52,761 bases of DNA from Clostridia bacterium (GCA_029006755.1 JAQXGO010000018.1:1-52761), one strand, 5' to 3'. Numbered from the stretch's first letter, positions 39,650-48,634 are shown. Numbers and translations are program-made. Notes: a model not told the origin generated them from the letters alone.

Positions 39650-40576
39650 ATGAAAAAACCATTAGTATCCATAGTCATTCCCGTATATAATGGGGATAAT
39701 TATGTCAGAGAAGCCATAGAAAGTGCTTTAGCGCAAAGTTATGACAATATAGAAATTGTTGTGGTAAATGATGGTTCTCCTGATGAGGGAAAAACAAAGG
39801 CAGCCTGTATGGAATACGAAGGCAAAATCAATTATTACGAAAAAGAAAACGGTGGCTGTTCTTCAGCTCTCAATTATGGTGTAAAGGTTGCAAAAGGGGA
39901 ATATATATCTTGGCTTTCGCACGACGACTTATATTATCCCGATAAGATTAAACATCAGGTAGAACTATACGCACAGAAAAACCTTGATAAGAATAATGTC
40001 ATAATAAGCAGTCGTGGTGATTTGATAGATAAAGACGGAAAGAAAATTTTTCATCCACTCTATGGGAAAAATGGATATTTGGATTCGCTTGAAAGCTTTA
40101 AATATCTTCTTTTTGTAAAGTGTTTTAGCGGCTGCGGACTGTTGATTCCCAAGTGTTTATTTGAACAAGGTTTATATTTCAGGGAAGATATGCACTTTGT
40201 TTTGGATTGGAATCTATGGCTTAAATTTGCAATCAACGGTGCGCATTTTTTCGTTGACGACCATATACTTGTAAGCATTCGTCAGCACAGTATGCAGGTT
40301 ACCGAAAAACATAAAGAACTGTATAAAAAAGAGACGGTAGAAACGGAAGAAGAACTTTTTCTAATACTGAAAGAAAAGAACGAAAAAAGGCTTTTAGATG
40401 AACTGTATGTTTTTATCGTTTCCGGAAGAAGCCCTCTGTCTTGCACAATAAGGGATTACTATGAAAAGCATAATTATAAAAAGCCCTACATCAAGACAGC
40501 AATGATGAAAATGCAATTCTCGATTATGAGGTTTATGAAAAAGATATACCATAAGTTGTTTATAAGAAAGAAATAA
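39650..40576 (+). CDS. Glycosyltransferase family 2
   Basis: KPLVSIVIPVYNGDNYVREAIESALAQSYDNIEIVVVNDGSPDEGKT...GEYISWLSHDDLYYPDKI. Confidence 0.95.
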   Translation: MKKPLVSIVIPVYNGDNYVREAIESALAQSYDNIEIVVVNDGSPDEGKTKAACMEYEGKINYYEKENGGCSSALNYGVKVAKGEYISWLSHDDLYYPDKIKHQVELYAQKNLDKNNVIISSRGDLIDKDGKKIFHPLYGKNGYLDSLESFKYLLFVKCFSGCGLLIPKCLFEQGLYFREDMHFVLDWNLWLKFAINGAHFFVDDHILVSIRQHSMQVTEKHKELYKKETVETEEELFLILKEKNEKRLLDELYVFIVSGRSPLSCTIRDYYEKHNYKKPYIKTAMMKMQFSIMRFMKKIYHKLFIRKK

Positions 40577-40578
40577 CA

Positions 40579-41037
40579 ATGGTGTCTTTTACGCTTGAGA
40601 CTTACGGGACAATTCTTATCATTATTCTTCTTGCATCACTATTTATAGGCTATAGCAAAATCATAACATTTGGCTTTAAATATATAGTTATAATTATTGC
40701 AGTTCCATTTTTCTATGCAGCAAGTGGTTTTTGACTAGCATGGTATTATTGGCAATTGAAGTCTTTGCGATCAATATAGTTCATATTGACATTCGAGGCT
40801 GTGATCTTGTACTGTCAATCATACCGACCACCCTATTTATATTACTTCTTGCTTTAAAATGGCAACCGAGTGGCGCTGCTAAGTTGCACCTTATTTTTCG
40901 TAAATACAGTCTTTTAATGTTTCTTGCACAAAGAATACCGATATCCATTATTTAACTATCGGATCGATGCAAGTTTTGAAATATGGATATTGAGGTGTGG
41001 AGGATTTACTATCATTACTTTTGCGTTATATAAATAG
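40579..41037 (+). pseudogene. Degraded polytopic membrane gene, tentatively acyltransferase-3-like
   Basis: Hydrophobic fragments in successive frames: MVSFTLETYGT..AVPFFYAASGF*; ..MVLLAIEVFAINIVHIDIRGCDLVLSIIPTTLFILLLALKW..; then NYRIDASFEIWILRCGGFTIITFALYK*. Confidence 0.45.
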
Positions 41038-41067
41038 CTTTGATGATTTTGTATAACAGGAAATTAC

Positions 41068-41098
41068 GGCAAAATGACAAGCTAAAACTCTATGCCGC
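41068..41098 (+). repeat. Right copy of 31-bp imperfect direct repeat, overlapping the cobO 3' end
   Basis: GGCAAAATGACAAGCTAAAACTCTATGCCGC; 28/31 identical to 35618-35648. Confidence 0.85.
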
Positions 41099-41594
41099 GG
41101 CGGGCACCCAGCCCTTTCGTAAATGGGTGCCGCACAACTTTCATATCCGTAATATAATCGGCGTATGGCAGGAGGCGCTCGGGAACATTGCGGCCGGTAC
41201 AGACGATTTCGCAGGACTTTTCTTGTAAAATAGACTCTAATAGATTACAATCCAAAAGCTGCAAGTTGTAAGCGGAGATACATTCATCTAAAAGCAACAA
41301 ACCGCCATTTCGTTGAAAGGTGCGTGCGGATTGGAGCATGGCATCATGCTCTTTTTGAATGGCCGCCCGATCTTCCGTACGGGGGAAAAGGCCATAGTCT
41401 ATTGATAAACGCTTGATGTCGACGCCCAAAGTTGCCAAAGGCAAAAGCTCTGCACTGGGAGCGCCTTTCATAAATTGCAGCAGAAGAACGGGCCCCCCTG
41501 CACCGATAAAGCGTAAAGCAAGGCCTAAGGCGGCGGTGGTTTTCCCTTTGCCGTCGCCGGTATAAAAGTGTGTACAGTATTGCATTTTCATCAC
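41082..41594 (-). CDS. cobO: Cob(I)yrinic acid a,c-diamide adenosyltransferase (CobO/CobA family)
   Basis: TGDGKGKTTAALGLALRFIGAGGPVLLLQFMKGAP...LLLLDECISAYNLQLL...EIVCTGRNVPERLLPYADYITDM...GLGARRGIEF. Confidence 0.93.
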   Translation of the reverse strand: MMKMQYCTHFYTGDGKGKTTAALGLALRFIGAGGPVLLLQFMKGAPSAELLPLATLGVDIKRLSIDYGLFPRTEDRAAIQKEHDAMLQSARTFQRNGGLLLLDECISAYNLQLLDCNLLESILQEKSCEIVCTGRNVPERLLPYADYITDMKVVRHPFTKGLGARRGIEF

Positions 41595-41601
41595 CGCTTA
41601 C

Positions 41602-41630
41602 AGTATATCGCATATAAAGGACGAGTGCAA
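41602..41630 (-). promoter_or_regulatory. Promoter of cobO on the minus strand
   Basis: Minus strand: TTGCAC, 17-nt spacer, TATACT. Confidence 0.6.
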
Positions 41631-41868
41631 GAAATTCTTGGGGTTTTTAACCAAAATTTGCATACGCCGCAAATGAAGAAATGTAGGTGTTATGCGCAAC
41701 ATAGAGAAAAGAATACCGCAAAGATTGCAAAGAATAGGACGAGAAAGATGGCGATGTGTTGCAGGTTGCTCTTAGATTGTGATTGGATACAGGGGATTGA
41801 GGAATGCAAAAATCGGGGGAGTGTCGAAGGTGTATACCCGGCGCGCCCCTTTTGTTCGGGAGGATAGA

Positions 41869-42300
41869 ATGAAGATTTTAGTCAGCGCATGTTTGCTGGG
41901 GGTGCCCTGCCGCTATGATGGGGCAAGTAAACCGAACGCGGCGGTTATCGCTTTGGCAAAGCAGCATCAGCTCATTCCGGTTTGCCCGGAGGTAGAGGGC
42001 GGTTTATCGACACCGCGTAGCCCGGCCGAGCTGCAAGGCGAAAGGGTGCAAACCAAAGCAGGAAAGGATGTGACAGCCGCTTACCAAAAAGGGGCGCAAA
42101 AAGCACTTTTGGTGGCAATACAAAATAGCTGTACACATGCGATCTTAAAAGAAAAAAGCCCTTCCTGCGGAAAAGGGCTTGTCTATGACGGCACATTCTC
42201 CCAACAGCTTACAAAGGGAGATGGTTTGACCGCCGCATGCCTTATGCAGCATGGCATAACCGTGTATGGCGAGTCAGAAATTTTACTGCTGGGCAGCTAA
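41869..42300 (+). CDS. DUF523 family protein
   Basis: MKILVSACLLGVPCRYDGASKPN...VCPEVEGGLSTPRSPAEL...ILKEKSPSCGKGLVYDGTF. Confidence 0.92.
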   Translation: MKILVSACLLGVPCRYDGASKPNAAVIALAKQHQLIPVCPEVEGGLSTPRSPAELQGERVQTKAGKDVTAAYQKGAQKALLVAIQNSCTHAILKEKSPSCGKGLVYDGTFSQQLTKGDGLTAACLMQHGITVYGESEILLLGS

Positions 42301-43245
42301 ATGCTCCGCATAGGTGCTCGAAAAGGTGTGTCCTCCACTGCCGTTGGCAACAAAAAACAGATAGTCCGTTTCTGCCGGATAGAGGGCGGCGTGCATGCTG
42401 GCAATGCCGGGTGAGGCAATCGGTGCAGGAGGCAGACCGGGATGCAGATAGGTGTTATACGGCGACGCAATCTGCGTATCCGCAATAGAAAGGACAGGCT
42501 TTCGCTCTGCCAAAATATACTGCACGGTTGCACAAGATTCCAGATGCATGCCTTGCCGAAGACGATTATGAAAAACGGAAGAGATCGTTGCGCGTTCCGT
42601 GTCAAGCGCGGCTTCTCTTTCGATGATGGAAGCCAGCGTCAGCATTGCATGAAAGGATTGCCCATTTTCTGCACTGCGGGCAAGAAAAGCGTCTGTCATC
42701 ATGTTTTCCTGAAAGCTTTTCAGCATCATATCGACAATGGCAGTCGCATCGCTATCCTTGGGGATATCATAGGTTGCCGGAAAGAGATAGCCTTCTGCAT
42801 TGCCATCAGCCGGCAAAAAGTCATAACGGGTGTGCGCCTCTTTGCAAGCAAGAGAGAAGGCGGAAGCAGAGGTAAGCCCTTTTTCTTCTAACAGCGTAGC
42901 GATTTCCCGCAGTTCGTATCCTTCCGGGATGGTCACTTGCACCGTTTCTGTAAGCGGCACGATTTTCTTTAATTCCTCCAGGGCCTTTTTATATCCCATA
43001 GAGGCAGTAAAGTTGTGCATGCCGGCGGTCAGGTGGGCGGCATCCTTGCGGATATATAAGGTGAAAAGAAGCCGATTGCGGATCACGCCGTCCTTTTCCA
43101 AAGCCTTGGCAATATTGCTTGCGTTGCTGCCGACCGGAATAAATACGGGCGTTTCCGCTCCGCCTGTGCCTAAAAAGTCAGTCAAAATGCTTGCGCAAAA
43201 GACGATGAAAGCAAGCACCAAAATCCATACAAGTATCTTTTTCAT
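42283..43245 (-). CDS. mltG: Endolytic transglycosylase MltG-like (YceG)
   Basis: VTIPEGYELREIATLLEEKGL...EGYLFPATYDIPKDSDATAIVDMML...LTLASIIEREA...SPYNTYLHPGLPPAPIASPGIASMHAALYP. Confidence 0.93.
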   Translation of the reverse strand: MKKILVWILVLAFIVFCASILTDFLGTGGAETPVFIPVGSNASNIAKALEKDGVIRNRLLFTLYIRKDAAHLTAGMHNFTASMGYKKALEELKKIVPLTETVQVTIPEGYELREIATLLEEKGLTSASAFSLACKEAHTRYDFLPADGNAEGYLFPATYDIPKDSDATAIVDMMLKSFQENMMTDAFLARSAENGQSFHAMLTLASIIEREAALDTERATISSVFHNRLRQGMHLESCATVQYILAERKPVLSIADTQIASPYNTYLHPGLPPAPIASPGIASMHAALYPAETDYLFFVANGSGGHTFSSTYAEHLAAQQ

Positions 43246-43769
43246 TTTAGAAAATCCTCTTCTGTAAGTATCATCGAAAGTGGCTTGTCTGTAGATTCTG
43301 TCGGAATTTCCGGTATCAGTTGGCAGGCATAGCCAAGACCGACAGTGACGGCATCGGGATACTGCGCCAAAAAACGGTCATAATATCCCTTGCCGTAGCC
43401 CAGCCGATTGTGATGTATGTCAAACGCAACGCCGGGAACAAAGATGAGGTCAATGGCCTCTGTGCGTGCGCCGCAAGGCTCGAAAATGTGAAAAGCGCCA
43501 CGCTTTAAGCCTCCGCCTATCCAGGCTGCTTCCATGGCGGTATCGGTAAGCACGCGGGGCAGACAAATTTGTTTTCCATCCCGCATAGCGAATGCAAACA
43601 GGCGCGCGGTGTCCAGCTCGCTACCGGTAGGTACATAGAGCATAATGGTTTTGGCAAGCTTATACGCATCCAGCCGGGCGGCCTTTTCGCAGATGGCGGC
43701 AGATATGGCGGCCGAGGCATTCTCTTTGCGGATAGCAAGCATAGAACGCCGCAGAGCTGCCTTATGCAT
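43242..43769 (-). CDS. 5-formyltetrahydrofolate cyclo-ligase
   Basis: KAALRRSMLAIRKEN...FVPGVAFDIHHNRLGYGKGYYDRFLAQYPDAVTVGLGYACQLI; start chosen at MHKAALRR. Confidence 0.93.
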   Translation of the reverse strand: MHKAALRRSMLAIRKENASAAISAAICEKAARLDAYKLAKTIMLYVPTGSELDTARLFAFAMRDGKQICLPRVLTDTAMEAAWIGGGLKRGAFHIFEPCGARTEAIDLIFVPGVAFDIHHNRLGYGKGYYDRFLAQYPDAVTVGLGYACQLIPEIPTESTDKPLSMILTEEDFLK

Positions 43770-44295
43770 CGTATTGCATTGCGCGGCGCATGGCGTCCGC
43801 ATCCCCACCGAAAGCCTGTAAGATGGCAAAAGCAAAGGGAAGGGCAACACCTGCACCCTGGGCAGTGATGATATTGCCGTCACGGCATACGCCCTTGCCG
43901 ATTTTTGCACCGTCTAAATCCTTTTCATACCCGGGATAGGCGACGGCTTCCTTGCCGCGCAAGAAGCCTTTTTTCCCTAAAATCATCGGCGCGGCGCAAA
44001 TGGCACATAAAAGAATGTTATTCTCTGCCGCAAAATCTAAAAGTGCAGAAAGGCGGCTGTCCGCCTCAAGATTTGTTGCACCGGGAATTCCACCGGGCAA
44101 AATGAGCGCTTGCGCCTTGTCCGGTTCTACCTCGTCCATCGTAATGTCTGCCTCAACCGTAAGACCATGTGCGCCATGCACTGTTTTACCGGTAACTCCC
44201 ACGGTTAAAAGGGGGAGATTGCCACGGCGCAAAATATCTATCGGGGCGATAGCCTCAATTTCTTCAAAGCCATCCGCGAGAAAAACATACAGCAT
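43762..44295 (-). CDS. DJ-1/PfpI family protein
   Basis: MLYVFLADGFEEIEAIAPIDILRRGNL...ALILPGGIPGATNLEAD...LLCAICAAPMILGKKGFLRGKEAVAYPGYE. Confidence 0.92.
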   Translation of the reverse strand: MLYVFLADGFEEIEAIAPIDILRRGNLPLLTVGVTGKTVHGAHGLTVEADITMDEVEPDKAQALILPGGIPGATNLEADSRLSALLDFAAENNILLCAICAAPMILGKKGFLRGKEAVAYPGYEKDLDGAKIGKGVCRDGNIITAQGAGVALPFAFAILQAFGGDADAMRRAMQYDA

Positions 44296-44310
44296 ACTTT
44301 ATCCTCCTTC

Positions 44311-45174
44311 TTATACAATTTCCGAAACAGTATATTTATCCAGTAAAAAAGCAGGGCGATAGGAAAGCTTTGCACGGCGAAGGCCGTCAATCCCTAAATC
44401 TTCTTCTCGATTTACATAAAGGGTATGCGAAAAAAAGGTTTCCAAAAAAAGCTGATTGATGGTGGCGTATGCACCTGTATACGAAATATCCGCCTTTTCC
44501 ACATGAATTAAAGCTGTGCGGGAAGCTAACGACTCACCCACCGTTACGGCGACAAGCTGCCCATCCACTTTTAAAAGCATGCCGGTAAATTGCAAAGTAA
44601 AATATTCCGCAAACAGCTTTTCCATTGCAAGAATTTCTGCATCATCTTTGCAGCGTGCTAACACAAATGCCTTTGCATCTGCAAGATTGTTCGCGTTCAT
44701 TTCCTCTGTCGTATAGGAATAGGCCGCCTTAAATGCATTTACGTGATTCCGTTTCGCGTGCAGTTTTTTCCCGGAGAGGGAAATGAGGGAGGCCGTTTCA
44801 TAAATATAGTCGGCCACATCACGTGGAGCAGAAACCGAAAGTGGAACAGGGATAGCGGCTTCTACAAGCGGAATATCTTCTTTTCGCAAATATTTTAAAA
44901 CAAAGGGGACGCCGTCTGCTTTGCATTTTTCATATAGCATTTGTATACATGCCGTTCGGTCGCCGGGACCTACCGGCATCAGAAAATAGGGCGGCTCATT
45001 TTTATCTTGACAGGAAAGGCAGACGAAATCGTGCCCAATATAAATTTGCGTCCGGAAACTGGATGCCCATATGTACGGCGTAGCAAAGCTGGCTTCCGAA
45101 CCGAGGCGGGATGCTGTTTGATGATACGCATTATAAATGTTCTGATCGGCAAGTGTTAGGGGTCGAAATTCCAT
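44311..45174 (-). CDS. DUF2156 domain protein (GNAT-like, LPG-synthase C-terminal family)
   Basis: EFRPLTLADQNIYNAYH...LSGKKLHAKRNHVNAFKAAY...EDLGIDGLRRAKLSYRPAFLLDKYTV. Confidence 0.9.
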   Translation of the reverse strand: MEFRPLTLADQNIYNAYHQTASRLGSEASFATPYIWASSFRTQIYIGHDFVCLSCQDKNEPPYFLMPVGPGDRTACIQMLYEKCKADGVPFVLKYLRKEDIPLVEAAIPVPLSVSAPRDVADYIYETASLISLSGKKLHAKRNHVNAFKAAYSYTTEEMNANNLADAKAFVLARCKDDAEILAMEKLFAEYFTLQFTGMLLKVDGQLVAVTVGESLASRTALIHVEKADISYTGAYATINQLFLETFFSHTLYVNREEDLGIDGLRRAKLSYRPAFLLDKYTVSEIV

Positions 45175-45838
45175 GAAGAGCTCCTTCCGTTATTTGCACA
45201 ATATCTGCATGAATAGATGCAATACTTCTAAGTTCACCATTCGCGACACAGGGAATTATTTTCCACTGATATTTTTTGGCCACATACAGAGCGGCCTCGT
45301 AAGCCTTCTCAATATGATGTGCATCTCGCTCATGAATATCCTTTTCCGCCTTGCCCGTTATTTTATTCGCGCGCTTGCGCATAAGTTGTTGGGCATAGGC
45401 CGGGGGCATATCCAAAAAGAAAACCAAGTCCGGTTGCGGCAAAGATAGCTTGCCGTACTCTAAGTCAAATATCCATTGTAAAAAAGCATCCTTTTCCTTT
45501 CTATCAGAAAGCTTAGCGGCTTGATGAATCATATTGGAGGTTACGTAGCGGTCACAAACGACCAGACCGCCACTTTTTAAAAAGCCTCCCCATTTGGTTT
45601 TGTAGGAGGCATAGCGGTCCACCGCGTAAAAGGTGGAAGCGGCGTACGGAGAAACAGAATCTGCCTCCGTGCCGAAACTGCCACCTAAATATTGCTTTAC
45701 CAAAGCAGAGGAGGGACTGTCATAATCAGGAAAGGTAACGTGCATGGTGCGTTCGCCCTTGTTTTTCAGATATTCTTCTAAAAGGGCAGTTTGCGTTGCT
45801 TTACCGCTGGAGTCTACACCTTCTAAAACAATAAGCAT
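45131..45838 (-). CDS. tmk: Thymidylate kinase
   Basis: MLIVLEGVDSSGKATQTALLEEYL...VVCDRYVTSNMIHQAAKL. Confidence 0.92.
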   Translation of the reverse strand: MLIVLEGVDSSGKATQTALLEEYLKNKGERTMHVTFPDYDSPSSALVKQYLGGSFGTEADSVSPYAASTFYAVDRYASYKTKWGGFLKSGGLVVCDRYVTSNMIHQAAKLSDRKEKDAFLQWIFDLEYGKLSLPQPDLVFFLDMPPAYAQQLMRKRANKITGKAEKDIHERDAHHIEKAYEAALYVAKKYQWKIIPCVANGELRSIASIHADIVQITEGALHGISTPNTCRSEHL

Positions 45839-45839
45839 G

Positions 45840-46601
45840 TTACGCCTCCTTATACTTTATGCGTTTTTCTGCAGCCTTGCCGCATGTCATATGGCCTTCC
45901 GGGCAGGCACCAAAGACACAAGGCGGCGCACATTTTGCAAACAGGGTGGGCGCAACCTCGCGGACCAGCCGGAGCATTTCATCGGCAAGGGCGCGGATTT
46001 CCCACTGGGCGCGCTCGCAAAGGCGATGCGAAAAGAAATTATAAAGACTGCGCGCATTAAAGGTCGCCATCAGCTTCGTTTCGCAAGCATTGGGGAGAAT
46101 GTACCGCGCATCTTCAATGGCCTTTTTCTGTGCGCGTGTGCGTGCATCTTTTTCGGCTACACCGTTTTGGATCATCGCTGCAAAATGCTTCTTATAAAGA
46201 ATTTCCGTTAAACGATCATAGTCCTTCTGATCCTGCTCCATTGCATGCAGATAAATCGCCTTTGCGTCCGCATCCGCTTCAATTTCCGGCGGAATGACAT
46301 AGGCAAAAGCGCCTTCCGTAACATATCGTTGGCTTTTTACGCTGTAACTGGCAATACGATGACGAGTCAGCTGTGCCAAAAGAGAACGGCTTACACCCTC
46401 AATGCCGAAGGTAAAGGTTACATGCTCGATGGTACTTTCATGCCCAAGAGCAATCAGCATTTTTAAAAAGGAAGCTGTTTTTTCAGCATCCAGCTTGTCC
46501 ATCACATCAGAAATACCGGCAGAGGAATAACATAGTTTTGCCGCGGCTGCTACAATGCGTTCTGCATCCGGGGTTGCAGCAAGTAATTGAACCTTTAACA
46601 T
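45840..46601 (-). CDS. thyX: FAD-dependent thymidylate synthase ThyX
   Basis: ALGHESTIEHVTFTFGIEGVSRSLLAQLTRHRIASYSVKSQRYV (RHRxxSxxxxSxR). Confidence 0.95.
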   Translation of the reverse strand: MLKVQLLAATPDAERIVAAAAKLCYSSAGISDVMDKLDAEKTASFLKMLIALGHESTIEHVTFTFGIEGVSRSLLAQLTRHRIASYSVKSQRYVTEGAFAYVIPPEIEADADAKAIYLHAMEQDQKDYDRLTEILYKKHFAAMIQNGVAEKDARTRAQKKAIEDARYILPNACETKLMATFNARSLYNFFSHRLCERAQWEIRALADEMLRLVREVAPTLFAKCAPPCVFGACPEGHMTCGKAAEKRIKYKEA

Positions 46602-46605
46602 ACGC

Positions 46606-47376
46606 TCATCCTTTCTGGCGCTTGCCGTGCAGAAGGACAGTTACAGCAAACCGAGGCAAGTCCATCATACGGCCAATGCGCGTGGGTTGTTTGATTAAAC
46701 GATAGAACCATTCTAAATTCAGTTTACAAAAGAGTGCCGGTGCACGCTTTACTGTGCCGGCAAAAACGTCCAGGCTGCCGCCGGCACCAATCAAAATTTT
46801 TGCACCGGTCTGGTCCTTGTTTGCATCAATCCATATTTCCTGCTTGGGCGCACCCAAACAGACGAGCACAATATCGGCCCCGGCCTTTTGGACGGCGGAT
46901 GCAATGTGGCTTGTATCTTTATGATAGCCATGCGCAGTACCGCATATTTTTAAGCCGGGAAATCTATTTTCCATGTTCTCCGCAGCAAGCTCGGCAACCC
47001 CCGGCTTGCCACCGAAAAGAAATACTTTCTTGCCCATTTTTCCGGCCTCTGTTAAAAGGGCGCAGGATAAATCATACCCGGCCACACGCTCTGCAACCGG
47101 TCTTTTTAAAATACGCGCACCATATACAACACCGATGCCATCCGGGACAACCATGCTGGCGCGGTTTAATACATCGCAATACGTCTTGTCGCGATAAGCT
47201 TTCATGATAATTTCCGGGTTTGGTGTATAAATGGCATGGGCTGTGTCAGTAGAAAGATAGGCAATAGCCGTTTGCAGCGCTTCTGCAAAATCGCGCCGAT
47301 CAACCTGCACACCCAATATATCAACTGTGTTCCTGCATACACTTTCCATATAGTATATCTCCTTCACAAGATTCAA
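46606..47376 (-). CDS. WecG/TagA/CpsF family glycosyltransferase
   Basis: IYTPNPEIIMKAYRDKTYCDVLNRASMVVPDGIGVVYGARIL...RVAGYDL...GAPKQEIWIDANKDQTGAKILIGAGGSLDVFAGTVKRAP; start may be internal (MESVCRN). Confidence 0.94.
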   Translation of the reverse strand: MNLVKEIYYMESVCRNTVDILGVQVDRRDFAEALQTAIAYLSTDTAHAIYTPNPEIIMKAYRDKTYCDVLNRASMVVPDGIGVVYGARILKRPVAERVAGYDLSCALLTEAGKMGKKVFLFGGKPGVAELAAENMENRFPGLKICGTAHGYHKDTSHIASAVQKAGADIVLVCLGAPKQEIWIDANKDQTGAKILIGAGGSLDVFAGTVKRAPALFCKLNLEWFYRLIKQPTRIGRMMDLPRFAVTVLLHGKRQKG

Positions 47377-48607
47377 TCCATACGTTTACAAGACGGCCGT
47401 CTTTGGCAGCAGCCTCCGGCAGAGCAACACGCAAAAAATGCGGTGTAAAGCCCGAGGCAACCTTGCCATGCTCCGGCAAGACCGTCTGCTGTGTACCGAT
47501 AAAAGAAGAGGCATACGCATGCCGAAGCGCGGCTGCAACTGCAATGAGCTGTTTCGCGCGGTCTTCCCGTACCTTTTTCGGCACAACGCCGTCCATCTTG
47601 GCGGCCGCCGTACCTTGCCGCTCCGAGTAAGGAAAAACGTGGATACCGCTAAGCTGGACTGCTTTGCAAAACGCAATGGTTTCTTCAAAATCGGCCTCCG
47701 TTTCGCCGGGAAAGCCGGTGATGATGTCCGTCGTAATGGAAACGGAAGGGTTAATTTTGCGTAGGGATTCTAGAACAGAAGCAAATTGCTTCGTGGTATA
47801 TCGGCGATTCATCCGCCGCAGAACATGATCACATCCGCTTTGCAAAGAAATATGAAAATGCGGGCAAAGTTTAGGCGTTTCCCGTACCGCCGCCAAAAAG
47901 TCCTCTGTAAAGGCCACAGGATCTACGGAGCTTAAGCGAATCCTTTCAATTCGTGGGATTGCAGCCACACGCCGAATTAAATCTCCAAGGCTTGTATCCG
48001 TACCCCTGCCGTAGGAAGCAACATGAATACCGGTTAAAACGACCTCACGAAAGCCGTTGTCACAAAGCTTTTGGATTTCTTCCAAAACATTTTCCGGGTC
48101 TCGGCTTCGCACCGGACCGCGGACGTATGGGATAATGCAATAACTGCAATATCGATCACAACCATCTTGGATTTTAACAAAGGCGCGGTCACGGGAGGAA
48201 AAATTTGTAACCGACAATTCCTCAAACGTGGTGGCAGCAGAGATCGTGGGGCGTGCGGCCGGCTTTTGCAGCATGGATACGCGCTCGACAATCCGGCTTT
48301 TCTCTGCGACGCCTACAATGACATCGACCTCCGGCATAGCCTCCAAAACAGAAAAGGAGGATTGCGCCATACAGCCGACTGCGGCGACCACAGAAGCAGG
48401 ATTTTTCCCCTTCGCACGGCGCAGAATCTGCCTGCATTTGCGCTCGCTTTCTGCTGTGACGGTACAAGTGTTTATCACATAAACGTCTGCCGCCGCCTGA
48501 AAAGGCACAACCTCGTACCCCGCCTTGCAAAACAGCGCTTCCATAGCGGCAGTTTCATACTGGTTAACACGACAACCCAAAGTATAAAAGGCAACTTTCT
48601 TTTGCAT
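47321..48607 (-). CDS. mtaB: tRNA t6A37 methylthiotransferase MtaB
   Basis: KVAFYTLGCRVNQYETAAMEALF...QDGCDRYCSYCIIPYVRGPVRSRDPE. Confidence 0.94.
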   Translation of the reverse strand: MQKKVAFYTLGCRVNQYETAAMEALFCKAGYEVVPFQAAADVYVINTCTVTAESERKCRQILRRAKGKNPASVVAAVGCMAQSSFSVLEAMPEVDVIVGVAEKSRIVERVSMLQKPAARPTISAATTFEELSVTNFSSRDRAFVKIQDGCDRYCSYCIIPYVRGPVRSRDPENVLEEIQKLCDNGFREVVLTGIHVASYGRGTDTSLGDLIRRVAAIPRIERIRLSSVDPVAFTEDFLAAVRETPKLCPHFHISLQSGCDHVLRRMNRRYTTKQFASVLESLRKINPSVSITTDIITGFPGETEADFEETIAFCKAVQLSGIHVFPYSERQGTAAAKMDGVVPKKVREDRAKQLIAVAAALRHAYASSFIGTQQTVLPEHGKVASGFTPHFLRVALPEAAAKDGRLVNVWIESCEGDILYGKCMQEHS

Positions 48608-48634
48608 ATAGTACTCTTTTCCAAATTTTTTTTC

